Positions 35,281 to 47,690 of a stretch of 64,000 bases of DNA are shown here, piece after piece. Source of the DNA: Sclerodactyla briareus (lineage: Eukaryota > Echinodermata > Holothuroidea > Dendrochirotida > Sclerodactylidae). The position numbers were made by a program, and so were the translations under genes. The notes under the pieces were generated by a model. The model saw only the letters and a program-made list of their open reading frames with translations. It was not told the DNA's origin and did not search any database. Position 1 is the first letter of the stretch. Each line of letters starts with the position of its first letter. The stretch covers positions 124,001-188,000 of the forward strand of contig JAODTK010005668.1 in NCBI GenBank assembly GCA_026419785.1, written 5' to 3'.

Positions 35281-38200
35281 TGTATAAAGAACGATAATGC
35301 ATTATTCAGTATGGGTTTGGAGACAATTCCCGCTGAGGGATTTTCTTTTTTTTTTAGCCCGGGAAAAAGGTGACTGTCACACAAACTTCTTCGATCAGAC
35401 GGTGACATTTCCAGCGCCATGACCGAGACTGAGTGATTATGATGCTAGCCCAGGTAGCCCCTTTCCCGCCCAGTTGGCCATCCCACTGTCGTCACGTGGT
35501 AAGCGTATCGGACTTGGGGTCTGTTGGGGTCTGGTCGAGCCAGTAGGTGGGACGAGCCAAACACTGGAAAGATTAACATGTTTTAACAATTTGGTTTCCT
35601 CGCATTACACAAGTTGACAGCCAAGTTGAGAAATATTACTTACGTTTAGGACGCCCAAAAGTGGTGTCTTTGAAACGTACGTAGACCTATAGCACTCCAT
35701 TGGTGGTGAAGGTTGTAACAAACAAGTGAATCAAGGTTTTTTTACAGATATGTTATTGTTGGTATCGCAACATACGGTATGCAAATTTATAGCAATTTTA
35801 CAGTATACAGTTCGATGCATAAATCATGCTATTTTGTGTGTATTTTATATTTGAAACGTACGTAACACCTAAAGCCATTACTGCAGATAGTAAATGATAA
35901 AGTTCTTCACAGAATGTCATTGGAGTATTCTTTCATGTTCATCATAAAGCTGAACGAACATGCAAGCATCACTTTTCATGTTTAATCTAACACTCCCTTT
36001 TTTTTAAAATGTCCCACTTTTGTTGCCAGGTATTGTGGCGACTGTGGACCGGATAGATACACAGCAGGTGATTATTGTCGCATCTGAATAAACTAAGTAG
36101 GCCAGGTAACGAGAGCTAGCATTACAGGCAGTCGGTCATCTCATATTATACTTGGCACGAAGCCAGATAGAATGTGGGCTCTGACTCTGTGTTTCCTTCT
36201 TGTTTAGTTCATCCCACATTCACTACGCGGAGCGGGTAAAATTGTTCCCATCGATTTTACAGACTCAGCCTACAAGATGCGAACTATGCAGACCAGGCGG
36301 CAACGGGTTCATTTATTCAGCCCGGGCCGTGTTATAATCTAAGTTGTCTCTATTTCCGTCATGTTCCGCAGAATCAATAATGATAGTGGGGGTCAAGATT
36401 GTGTCGATGTTGGTGTCATTTTCAAATTCCCTTGTCAAAATTTTCGGGGGGACGGACCCCCCACTCTGACTTTTTGGGGGGACCCCCCGCTTGCGCCGCC
36501 TATGTGAAACAGTTGAACACACTTCCCCAAAACCGGAATGATATCTGACATTGTGTGTTTGACACTCATAGTTAACACACTCAACAAGTTTACCATTAAA
36601 CAGCAAATCAGGTGGGGGGGGGAGAGGGCCCAAGCCCGGATGTATGCAAACCGAATTCTGCGGGCAGGACTGATGTAAACTAGTGCGAGCTTGATGAAGA
36701 CAAATTATATTCCCCTGACCATAGGTTTTCATTGTCAACTAGGCTTCAGTTCAGACCGTGACCCTTCTGACAATAAGGTAAACACTCTCTACTGTTGCTC
36801 CGGCAGGGAAAATGGAGATCAGGCTAAACAAAACTTGTCTGGAAGTCAGAGAGCTCAAATTAAAGGTTGGAAATTTGGGTATTAATTGGATTTATTATAA
36901 ATCTAACAACACTATGCTAACATAATTGTATCTAAGGCTAGCAGTAGCAGCTTCAATCCCCGTACCAAGTTTCAAACCTGATCGCTTGTATGGTTCAGGA
37001 GTTATGAATGAACGTTCGACCAAGGGAACGCATAACTAACCTATACAAAACAAACGAACTGACGGAGGGACATGATGACTTTGTAGAGCTGCTCTCCCCG
37101 CAGCTAAAAAAACGAGCGAGTGTCAGCCTGTGCAGGTACCATTATAATTCATTCCGATTTGAGCGGAGAGACGAGGCATTCTCCGAGACATGCGATATTT
37201 TGATCTTCGTGCGGTTGACCAACCCATCGTGCCACACCACAATTCCACGATACAATCGCCCAGACTAACTTCTCACATTGACCTCCACTATCATTTCCCG
37301 TAAATCTGGTTTATATGGCAGAAGTAGATGGAAATAGAACTTTCAACTTAAGGTTAGGTATCCGACAAATACAACCTCAATATGTGATTATTCAATTTGA
37401 GCCTGAATTGCCAATTGTGATCTTGAAGCTATCACTGAGCCCGCTACTTATATCTCCCCGCACACTTTTTAAGTGTTAGGGGATATTAAATGTTTTTGGG
37501 GCGTGTAAGCCGCCGTCGCGCGCCTCCCGATACTTTAGGCCGTTAGCGCAATAGCCTCTTTAAAAAAACGCTTCAATCCGATTGATCCGAAACTATGGTA
37601 CCCCATGTCCGCAAGGCGGCGATTTGTGTTGGCAGTTGGGGTACAGAACACAGATGAAAACATCTAAGCGGAGCGCCACCACAGGTTGGCGCGTAGCACA
37701 CGTACAAGAAATATTTTCAGTTTGACAGCCGCCTAGTTGCAGGAAACGGCACGTCCCTCCCTTATGGGACAGTAGACAGCATTCCTGAAATTTGATAACA
37801 ACTTTCTTTTTCAGCAATGTTCGTCACAAATGTATGGCCTCAGGATCAATTGAAGGTTTTTGCGTTTTGGTGCTGTGCCCATTCTAACATACGATGCGAG
37901 TGATTTACGGCCATGAAAGGAACAATGGAAATGTGCAATGGCAACACCCACGTTCGCGATTTTTGCCGATCCAATTAGACAACGATCGACGTTGCAGTGA
38001 CCCCTCTGCTGACTATCAACTTATATAAGGCCGGAGTTTTGTACGCAAAGATTATGGCCCCCCATTTTTATCTTCTTTTCGGACCCACGGCGCATGGGAG
38101 GGCCAGACTAGTGGCAAAATGAGTATGATACAGAGAAAAAACGCAACTGCACCGGAATCGCGCGCAGAATGTTCACTTTTTGACATTCCCTCGAGAAGTC

Positions 38201-38801
38201 CAGGCAATCTTTGGAACAAAACTTCCTCTTCACCTGAATTTGAACATGTCTTTGCACAAATTGGTGGCGTTGTTCCCTGGCCAAATCTTCGATGGCTCTT
38301 TTATGGGTTCCAACTCGCACTGTGTGCCTGCCCTCATCAGTATTGTCCACCGCACGCAAACCCAACTTGTCAATAAGTGGTCGACCCGATCTTGATTGCC
38401 GAATACTCTATTTTTTAAATTTTGCAAGTAACCATATCCCCCCCCCCCCCCCCAAACCGGCCAAAAAAAAAAATCACAGGTCGCCATCAGAGAGTAACTT
38501 TTCACTGTCGCTGAACCTCCTTCCCTTCAAAGACACAAAGTTTCAACTTTTGGGCATTCCATCGAAATTCAGGCAATATTTTGAACTTCACTTTTGACAG
38601 CCTTTCACTTCACGTGAAATGCATGACTTTTAGTTGTGAAACGCCATTTGTGACGTCCCCTGGCTGCATTTTCGATGCCGCAAACTGTGCCTTCACAGCG
38701 AATAGTATGTGAACCGTGCACCAAACTTTCCAACAAGTGGTCGCACCATAAATAAAAAAATCACGGATACCGCCAGGTGGTCAAGAACCGTCCCCGTCGC
38801 C
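35281..38801 (+). repeat. 3.5-kb tandem duplication, copy A
   Basis: It starts GTATAAAGAACGATAATGCA and ends with GGTGGTCAAGAACC just before GTCGCCC. Copy B follows directly, head to tail, and the whole unit can be followed landmark by landmark. Inside are a tRNA-like segment (35483-35555), a GC-core repeat (37665-37760), a C/G-run repeat with CCGCTTGCGCCGCCTATG (36494), and two internally related stretches near 38.1-38.4 and 38.5-38.8 kb. No coding frame is conserved between the copies. Confidence 0.85.
35483..35555 (+). repeat. tRNA-like segment inside copy A
   Basis: TCCCACTGTCGTCACGTGGT is followed by AAGCGTATCGGACT and GGTCGAGCC, and ends in TAGGTGGGA, which pairs with the start. It resembles a tRNA-derived SINE head with A and B boxes. 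Indels disrupt the arms, so it is not called as a working tRNA. The partner copy is at 38985-39066. Confidence 0.45.
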
Positions 38802-41800
38802 CGTATAAAGACGATACTGCATATCAGATGGGTTTGGAGACAATCCCGCCTGAGGGATACCCGTGCAAGGGATTCACACACACTTCTTCGATACATTACG
38901 GTGAATTTTCCCAGTGCCATGATCGAGACTGAGTACTTAATATGCGCACCCAGGTAGCCCCCTTTCATCCCGGCCCCAGTTGGCCATCCCACTGTCGTCA
39001 CGTGGTTTAGCGTTCGGACTTTTAGTCTGTTAAGGGTCCTGGGTTCCGACTCTCCCGTAGGTGGGACTAGCAACACTGGAAAGATTAACATTTTTAACAC
39101 TTTGGTTTCCTCGCATTTACAATAGTTGACCAACCAGTGAGAAATTATACGTACGTTTTAGAAAGACGCCCAAAGTGGTGTCTTTGAAACGTATAAGACC
39201 TTTTTTTTTTTCCACGTGGTGAATGCAGTGTTGTAACAAACAGTGAAATCCACGGTTAAAGATTGTTTTTATTGGTTGTATCGCACATCCGGTATGCAAT
39301 TTAAGCCATTTTAACAGTATACGTTCGATGCATATCATGTCTGCTATTTTTGGTGTTCTTTCTATGTTTTAAACGTACTTAACCCTAAGCCATTCCTGCA
39401 AATAGTGAAAGTATACCAAGGTCATTCACAGACTTGTCATTTGGGGTATTTCTTCATCATTCATGTTCATCATAAAGCTGAACGAATGCAAGCACAACTT
39501 TTCTATGTGTAATCTAACGCTTTTTATTTTTTAAATGTGCCCACTTTTTGTTGCCGAGTATTGAGGCCTTTGTACCGTGTATCAGCGGTGATTATTGTCC
39601 AGCTGAATAATCTAGTAGCCTATTAAGGACTATCATTACAAACAGTGTCGGTCTCATTTGTATTTGCCAGAAATGTGCTGACTCGTGTTTCCCTTTTTTC
39701 TAGTTCTCCACATTTCACTAACGTCGGAGGTAAATATTCCCATTCGTGTACAACTCTCCACGGGTACCTCTACCAAGAATGCCGAATATGTCAGGGCAGA
39801 CCGCGGCCACGGGTTCATTTATTCAGGGCGGGTTTCTAATCTATTGTCTATATCCCGTCATGTTCCGCAGATCAATAATGATAGTTCAATTGTACGTGTT
39901 GGTGTCAATTTTCAAATTCCATTTGGGTCAATTTTAGGGGTGGGACGAACCCCCCCACTCTGATTTTTGGGGGGACCCCCCGCTTGCGCGCCGCCTATGT
40001 TGACAGTGGAACCCAGTCCCACAAGAAATGGATATCTATCTCTGACATTGTTGACACCATAGTGTACCTCAACAAGTTACCATTAAAAACCAGCAATCAG
40101 GTGTGGGGTGGGGTAGGGCCCCACGCCCGAATGTAATGCAAACAGAATTCTGCGAGGCGGGATGATGTATACTAGTCTAGCATGTGATGAAGACACAGTT
40201 ATTCCCCTGGGACAATAGGTTCATTGTCAACTAGCTTCAGACCTGGACCTTCTTACATATAATTGTACACGCTGCTCCGCAGTGGATGGAGTAATGTAAA
40301 CAAACTTGTCGGGCAGTCAGAGAGCTCAATTAAAGTGGGAAATTGGGGTAATTATTGGATTTATTAAAAATCTAACAACCCTATGCGAACATAAATTAGG
40401 CTAAGCCAGCCTTAGCAAGCTTCATCCACCTACCAAAGTTCAACCTAATCGCTTGTATGGTTCCGCAGGTATGAATGAACGTGACGAACAGAAGGGACTA
40501 ACTAACTAACTAACAAACGAACGAAACGGACGAGTGACATGATGACTTTTATAGCTCTCTCCCGCAGCTAAAAAAAAAACGAGCAGTGTCAGCCTGTCAT
40601 TACCATTATATTCATCCGATTTGAGTCGGAGAGACGAGGCCGTCTCAAGACGGGTATTTGAGCGTCGTGCGGTTTGACCACGCCTCGTTGCAACCCAAAA
40701 TTCCACGATACAATCACCCAGACGAACTCTCACCTTGACCTCAACTATAATCTTCCCGTAATCTGTTTATATGGCAGAAGTAGATGGGAAATAGAACTTT
40801 CAACTTAAGGTTAGGTATCCGTAAAAAACCCTCAATATTGACGTTCAATTTGAGCCTATGAATTGCAATTGTGATCTTGAAGCTAATCACTGAGCCAGCT
40901 AATTAGACTCCTCCGCAACACTTTTAAGTGTTAGGGGATATTATGTTTTTTGGGCGTGTAGCCGCCGCGCCGCCTCCAGATACTTACCCGCGTTATCGCA
41001 ATACTCTTTAACGCCTCTTCATCCGATGATCCGAAACTTGGTAACACATGTCCGCAAGGCGGGCGATTTGTGTTGGCAGTTGGGGGACAGACAAGATGAA
41101 ACTATCTAAGCGGAGCGCCACCACAGGTTGGCGCGTAGCGTATCATAATATGTTCCGTTTGACAGACTCCTAGATTGCAGGAAACGGCACTTCCATGCCT
41201 TATGGCTGTGAGCAGCATTCCTAAAATTGAAACAATTCTTTTTCAGGCAGGTCTTAAAATTTATTGCCGCAGGATCAATTTGAGGGTTTGCGTGGGTGCC
41301 TTGGCCATTCTAAAATACGATGCGAGTGAATTTACGGCCATGAAATGAGCAATCAAATGGAAGGGCCATGGCAACAACCCTAACTTCGCCGATTTTGGCA
41401 GGATCCAATTAGACCAGCTATCCGACGGTGCCTGACCCCTCTCTCTGAACTATCCTTAATAGGCCCGGAGTTTTACTCAAATATTATGGCCCCCATTTTT
41501 ATCTCTTTGCGTACCACAGGCGCATGGGAGGGCCAGACTTAGTGCCAAATGAGTATGATCCGAAGAAAAACGCAACTGCACAGAAGCGTCGCGCGAGCAT
41601 TTAACAACTTTTGGACATTCCAATCGGAAGTCAGGCAATCTTTGGATAAAACTGTACTTCACTGAATTTTGAATCATGTCGTTGCACGAATTTGTGGTGT
41701 TCCCTGGCCAAATCTTCGATGGCTTTTTTATGGGGTTCCAACTCGCACTGTGTGCCTGCGCCCTCCAGTTGTGCCCCGGCACGCACCCAACTTTCAATAA

Positions 41801-42227
41801 GTGTCGCACCATACATTGATTGCCCAATACTACTCTATTTTAAATTTGCAAGTGGACCATCATATCCCCCCCCCCCCCCCCCCACCCGCCAAAAAAAAAA
41901 AAAATCACAGGTCCCTGCCATCAGGGAGTAGATTTCACTGTCGCCAACCTCCTCTCGTCAAGACAACATAGTTTACACTTTTTGGGCATTCCATCGAATT
42001 CAGCAATATTTTTGCTTCACTTTTGGACATCCTTTCTTCACTTGAATCATGACTTAGTTTGTGAACGCAATTTGTGGCGTGTTCCTGGCTGCATTTTTCG
42101 ATGCCGCAACACGTGTCCCTCACAGCGATAGATATTGCACCCGGCACCAAACTTTCAACAAGTGGTCGCACCATAATTAAAAAAAACAATCACGTATCCG
42201 CAGGTGGTAGAACCTTCCCCCGTCGCC
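38802..42227 (+). repeat. 3.4-kb tandem duplication, copy B
   Basis: It begins GTATAAAGACGATACTGCAT and ends GGTGGTAGAACCTTCCCCCG. Substitutions against copy A exist, but one- to few-base gains and losses dominate (for example AGCTAAAAAAACG against AGCTAAAAAAAAAACG). It contains the second tRNA-like segment, the second GC-core repeat (41105-41200) and a long C run at 41867-41882. Confidence 0.85.
38985..39066 (+). repeat. tRNA-like segment inside copy B
   Basis: TCCCACTGTCGTCACGTGGT, TTAGCGTTCGGAC, GTCTG, CCTGGGTTCCGACTC and GTAGGTGGGA read as acceptor arm, A box, anticodon arm, B-box-like arm and closing acceptor. It is better preserved than the copy-A version, but the anticodon loop is short. 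Confidence 0.45.
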
Positions 42228-42365
42228 TCAACCCCCCTTCACCTCAGATAGCGCTTCGTATGTTAGTTTGTTTTGTTTATTTAAAACAAACTGGTCCCCT
42301 AGCAAGGAATCGACAACGTCCCATGAAGGAGCGACACACCACCGAGCTGGTAAAGCCAGTCTTAT

Positions 42366-42480
42366 TCGACAGTGGCGGCGGAACCGGTCTTGGGATCCCC
42401 CCCCCCCTTCCATTTGAAAAAACTGGAGGGGAATGCTTTGTTAGCCGCCCCCCCCCCCCCCCCCCCCAATCTTTGCAGTG
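42366..42480 (+). repeat. hAT-like left end with G/C runs
   Basis: CAGTGGCGGCGGAACCGG resembles the left end at 35033. It is followed by C runs at 42399 and 42450. No right end is visible, so it is probably a truncated insertion. Confidence 0.35.
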
Positions 42481-42499
42481 TTCAGAAAACATTCAAGTA

Positions 42500-43285
42500 T
42501 GTATTTAATTGCTATCGCCTGATTTTAAATTAATATTTAACATTTTTAGTACGACTCCGTGATATTGACAACTGACAATCAATCATATTAAGCATTCTGG
42601 AGGCTATATATAGCAGATGAGTCATCTTCCAGTTGCATCTTTGCGGTCCCATAATGGCCCCGTAATGTGATACTCGTGAGCCGAAGGCTGCCGGTACCGC
42701 GTGTCGCTCGGTGTTGACATATCACTACTTCGGAAAACGATGAACACTCATGGAGGGATGATAAACATGTTCTTACAGTATTCTAGTCTTACGTTGGGAC
42801 GATATTGTCCTATTATCATATTTCAGCCAAATTGAGTGTACCACAACACACACAAATGAAATAACACAATCTGAAAATTAGGTAATAGGCAGCGAAGTAA
42901 ATTAAAAAATGCAGAAGTCTACTGGCGGTTTGCATTGATATATGGAGTGCCAAAATATGTACCATACCCGTTGGTCATCTTGCTCCTGCAACCACAAATC
43001 AATCGAGGTTGCGATGCTTTCAGGACGTAGAGCCATATTACACCTAAGTCAGATGGCCATTGAAATTAATTTAACAATTGTACACGCGGTGTATATGCTA
43101 CGCATTATAAACACTAGTGGTGCAGTCATATTTCCTTGTCTTTATTTCGCTGGTATTATGCCTTGTCACGTGATTAACGCAGGCTGAAACTATTTCGAAT
43201 TATTCAAGCCTAACTTCCTACTCAGCATGTGCTTCATTCTTTAAGAATATGTAAGAATTGAGTAACTATTTGAAAAAGTATCCAT
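42500..43285. other. No supported gene
   Basis: The 81-codon plus frame 42942-43187 has no motif. Nothing else was seen. Confidence 0.35.
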
Positions 43286-43289
43286 CTGA

Positions 43290-44750
43290 ACCTTATGAAA
43301 ATTTCCCATACTTCCTGCATGAATAGACCTTTTTCTGTAGAATTCTGGCAAATTTTCCTGTGGGATTGCTTGATTTCCTGATCGGAAACATGACTTTCCT
43401 GCGGGAAGTTGCTCTCCGAGTTCATAGGAATGTAGCTTTACCTATGGGAAAATCGATTTCCTGCAGGAACGGCAACAATATTGATGGGTCAAGAGAAGTC
43501 ATAGGAAATGAGAACTTCCTATGGGAAATTGCATAGCCCTTGAACTCCCTACGGGAAATGCTTGCGTCTCATTACTATGGCAAATGTTTGGCTTGTTGCG
43601 ATTGGTCACTTTCGTAATGTGGCGGCCATTTTAAACTGATGCCTAGTGTAAAGCTGTCATTGTAGGTGAGTGTTGTTTAAGCCTAGTACTCGTGTACAGC
43701 AGACACCACTGATTGCCTGAAGGAGCCCACTGTGTTGAGCACCACAATTAAGAGCTAACATGCAGGACAGAAATCGATGTCAAAGTGAGTGAGAGACAAG
43801 GGTAAATCTATTCATTTGAGAATATTAACCAATAGCCATTGGTTTAGTTCCTGTTTTAAACTGTTGGGAAACAAAATGAATACAACAAATATAGCAGGCA
43901 TGCTAAATGCAAAATAGTAGGCTTGCTATTAATTTATTTGTTTGAAACCATGGAGGACAATTCAGTTGGGCAAATGGTTAGACCTACTGTTTTGTTCTCG
44001 TTGATAAACCCTAATTCTAAACTTTCTAATTATAGGTTAATTTTTAACTTTACCAATTTAACTCAAAAACCTGGATTGTTGCATAGAAGAGTGCATCTCA
44101 ACCTTAAAGACACCGTATCATTGATTTCCAGGTTTCACTTATTGTAATGCTACATGTCATTATTTCTTGTTCACAAATTATGAAACAATGTTGAGATGTC
44201 CAGCTTTATATAACATTTCAGGTTTTCTCCCAATTGATATATTATTCTTTGATATATACTTGAAACCCTCGCGGGGGCTCGTTGGATAATATCTTCAAAT
44301 TAATGAACTGAGCATCAAGTTGGCACATTTTCAAGATGTTGGAAGTCTTCGAATGTTCTTTGAGACTAATTCTTTCTTACACCGAAAACTAGGTTCCAGT
44401 CGAAGTTCCTACTTCTTTTGAAACGTTTCCCCGCAGGAATTTCCTACGAAAACTTTTTCCCCACAGGAAATGGCTTTCCTGTGAGAAATTTCCTGCGAAT
44501 TTTCCTGCCCAGGAAAATTTCCTACGGAAATCAATTTCCTGTTGAAAATTTCCTGCATTAATTGCCAAACCGTGGGAAGTTTTCCATAGAATTTTTGCCC
44601 ACAGGAACTGGTTTCCTGTGGAAATTTCCTGCAGGAATTTCCTGCAGGAATTGTTCCCCAGGAATCCATTTCTTGGGCAAAATCCTACGGTAAAATTCCC
44701 ATGGTATATTTTTACAGGAATTTCATATGAATTTTTTGTAAGGGAAACAA
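43290..44750. repeat. Two arrays of TTTCCTGCAGGAAA-like palindromes around an 0.8-kb core
   Basis: Arrays lie at about 43290-43565 and 44395-44750. Units such as TTTCCTGCAGGAA, TTCCTGTGGAAATTTCC and ACTTCCTATGGGAAA are self-complementary. The left margin CCTTATGAAAATT and the complement of the right margin, CCCTTACAAAAAATT, are similar, so the arrays may be the two ends of one foldback element. The 154-codon minus frame 44389-44853 is made by the array and is not a gene. A 74-codon frame in the core (43923-44147) has no recognised motif. Confidence 0.55.
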
Positions 44751-45189
44751 TGGGGGGGTATGTAGTTGATGTACCGTAAATTGGTAGGCTATATTTCAGC
44801 AAAAGAGCATACCAATTTAACGATAAACCTTTCGGTGGGATCACCCTCACCACGACAGTGTAGGATTACTTTTCGGTCAATCTTCAAATTTGACAATTTG
44901 ACATTTGTGTTTTAACATATGCGTAAATATATGCACGTGGGCATAGCTATACATTCACGGCAACGACAGCGCATCTCACCCTGTCAACACGATAGCATAT
45001 TTAGAAAGGGTGTTGTTAAATGTAATAGGCTGGTCAAATGAAACCTTGTACGAGTGCATGTTTCATTCTGACTTGTATTGAAACTTATATTCAAATTGCA
45101 TTTTTTCCTCTGATTTGTTCGTGATATTCATGCAATTTCACACATGAGACCTGTAGTTTATGCCTAGATATTTGTAGCACAGGCACTCC

Positions 45190-45345
45190 GCAAATGCCGT
45201 TTCCGGCCATCTAGATGGCCTGGAAACCCCAAATTTCTAGTACGCTACGCGCAACCAATGGTGGCGCTACCTTAGATATTGAACAGTCACATTAAGGCCC
45301 CCCCCCCCATAAAAATTACATTCCCCCGCCTGTTGTGCGAACGAT
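45190..45345 (-). repeat. GC-core repeat, minus orientation
   Basis: GCCGTTTCCGGCCATCTAGA, then CGCTACGCGCAACC and AATGGTGGCGCTACCTTAGA, are the reverse of the core at 35108-35205. A C run follows at 45300-45309. Confidence 0.55.
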
Positions 45346-45349
45346 ATTG

Positions 45350-46150
45350 ATTGAAGGAGAACCCTTCTTTCGTTTATAATTATAAGAACCCCAGAGTAAT
45401 TTCAGGCAAATTTTGTTGGTTATGGAACATAATATGTCGTCACAAGTCTATCATGTGTCTGAACACTACCGATTACACGAAATACCCGCAGCGCGTAGCG
45501 CGCAACAAAAATCGAAAGTGAACGAGAATTCTCTCAACTTGATCATTTAGGTCATATGAGGTGTTCCAACCGGTTTCTGCTGGATATGTCAAATACAACT
45601 GTCAGCGAAATAGTACTCGGGCTCAAATATTGGGAGAGGGGATGTATTGCGTCCCTCCCCCAACCAAAATCCCCCCCCCCCCAACGTGATCGCCGCCCTT
45701 CATGTCCGCCCTTTGAAATCTCGGTGACTCGAAGTGGGCATCACGGCATGTCCGCTGCCCATCTAGTTGGCCATGTTACCCACGACAATACTGAGTCATC
45801 CGCTTTACACGAAAATTGGTGGTGGGGGAAGAAGACCCATGGTTTCTGAATAGCAATCTGCGTTTCGTCCCCCTCCCCCCCAGAATGCTGAGCTTGCCTC
45901 TCCTCCCTTGTGCCGCTCAACCCAGAATTGCTTCACGAAATAAAACATCTGATATGATGAAATCGAAAGAATTCAAAGAGACAGCCACGTGGGGTGAAAC
46001 CTGACTTCCGTACGTGGAGAACAAGTTTGACAGATATTATGAAGTCCCAAAACTGGAAACCACTGTCGAAAGGGGGAAAAATCCCGCTTGTATGTTTCTA
46101 TCAAGTTATCAATTGCATGGTGGCAGTTCCAAATGAACTGAGACCTGCTA
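45350..46150. other. No supported gene
   Basis: The 97-codon plus frame 45556-45849 crosses a C run and has no motif. A GCGCGTAGCGCGC palindrome lies at 45488-45503. Confidence 0.3.
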
Positions 46151-46165
46151 GGCGTGGTCGCTACA

Positions 46166-46573
46166 CAGAGGCGTAAATACAAAATTTCCAAGGGCGAGTG
46201 TGAACTTTTAGGACCGACAAGAGTTCTGTCTGAGACCGACTTTTTGGTTGACTATTTGTAAATTTCCCAGTTTTTTCGGCGACCTTGGTTGACGTTAACG
46301 ACGAAGGAGCGAAGGAGGGAGGGGAGGGGGGGGTGTGGGGGGTGTAGGGGGGCGGGGGTGGGTGGGGGGGTAGGTGGCCAATCTTTCCGTAGGTGGCTTC
46401 CTTACAACGGTCCATTTGTTAGTTTTTAGGGCATTCTTCGTCACGGGGATCTTCGGGGGTCTCTTCAAGGTTCCCTGAAAATCGGCTTCGGCCACTCAGA
46501 GACCGATTTTTTGCCGTAGCGGGACCGACTTTTCAATATCTCAGGGGTGTCACACCCCGTATTTACGCCCCTG
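46166..46573. mobile_element. hAT-type MITE, 408 bp, with perfect 8-bp target duplication
   Basis: The left end CAGAGGCGTAAATAC and right end GTATTTACGCCCCTG are inverted at 14 of 15 bases. The element is flanked on both sides by TCGCTACA (46158-46165 and 46574-46581). CAGRGGCG ends with an 8-bp duplication are diagnostic of the hAT superfamily. The interior has no transposase and carries a G-rich stretch at 46318-46376. The intact duplication points to a fairly recent insertion. Confidence 0.9.
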
Positions 46574-46581
46574 TCGCTACA

Positions 46582-47454
46582 TCCAAATTCCCATAAATAT
46601 CAAGCCTTCCAGTACAGGTTCTATCCTCGAACTATTAGAGACGGGAATGAAGTACCATCCCCTGTTAAGAAAAGCCCCAGGTCTGAAGTGTTTAAGGCCA
46701 CCCTGCCCACACCCGAGTTACTAGTGCTGACTGATGCTTACTGTACGACAACATCCCCGTCGCGATACCGTAAGGGGGGTTTCAACGAGTACCGAGCAGA
46801 AGCAGGAACAAAAGTTGGTTTCGCCCAATTTAGAACATGACGGTGATTTCAAGGAACCGGAGATCAAATGTGCGTTTTTTTTTTTTTGCGGAAATACTAG
46901 TAATCCGATTCACACGAAACTTGGTGGGTGGGACAATGGGGCCCCGAATAACATGACGTTGATTCCAAAGTCACCAGAGGTCGAATTTGTTTTTCTCGCA
47001 ATTTTCTAACTTCGTCGGATTTGAATAAAAACACAGTGGATGTGGACTGTTGTTTAGTCCTCAACAACATGAAGGCATTTCAAGGTCACAGGTCTAATTT
47101 GCCTAAAAATCATACGATTTTCCTGACTTTGTCGTATTTAAAGGAACTTGGTGAATGTGGACTACAGTTGGACCTGAAAAATGGTTAGGCATTTCAAAGT
47201 CACTGATGGTCAAATGAACATATTTTAAAGTGCTTTCTCTAAGCGAGGTCCACAGAGGCTGTTTTTGCGGGGATATACACGTCGGCGGTTTACCCGCGCC
47301 TGACATGTCTAGTTCAGAGTTGATTTTGCGAACATGGACCGATCGATTCGGGCCGGTCAGCTCCTGCTATTTCAAGCCAGGCAAATTTTAATGATTCCCC
47401 CCACCGAACTGCACATCAATTTCAGCTGGATTCCAAAGCATTTCCAACCTCTCA
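46582..47454. other. No supported gene
   Basis: TGATTTCAAGGAACCGGAGA, GTTGATTCCAAAGTCACCAG, GGCATTTCAAGGTCACAGG and GGCATTTCAAAGTCACTGAT recur about every 110-130 bp from 46840 to 47220. This suggests an old loosely tandem repeat. No coding frame above 100 codons is present. Confidence 0.4.
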
Positions 47455-47690
47455 TACTCACAAGGTGTTTAGACTGACCTCATATGACCTTCGACATGAC
47501 CCCAAAACAGTAGGGTCCATGTACTCATCATGGCGAACCCAAACATTGAGTATGACCTTGCTCCGTCCGGGTGGTATCACGCTATCAAATGCCCAAGATG
47601 TCGTTTTTCCTTTTTTCACAAAGATCTTCATCAAAATATGGTTCATGAACTCCCCATCCCCACCCCCCAAGAAAAAGGTGCATACATAAC
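47455..47690 (+). repeat. Dispersed AT-rich repeat (1.7-kb family)
   Basis: CATATGACCTTCGACATGAC, CCCAAAACAGTAGGGTCCATG, TACTCATCATGGCGAACCCA and CTTGCTCCGTCCGGGTGG follow the family order. Confidence 0.6.

Noticed and set aside
36313-36738. 141-codon minus-strand frame in the 3.45-kb unit
   Set aside because: It is not preserved in copy B and crosses G/C-run repeats with LPPPP and GGSVPPK low complexity.
38985-39066. Functional tRNA gene
   Set aside because: The anticodon loop is too short and the arms contain mismatches. The copy in unit A is worse, so it fits a SINE-like relic better.
43560-43675. Promoter with CCAAT box, YY1-like GGCGGCCATTTT and a GTGAGT donor
   Set aside because: GGCGGCCATTTT also appears in repeat sequence near 31.62 kb, no downstream exon could be joined, and the YY1 match has a mismatch.
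44389-44853. 154-codon minus-strand frame
   Set aside because: It is produced by the TTTCCTGCAGGAAA palindrome array and has low-complexity repeats of NFxxE/FLxGK type.
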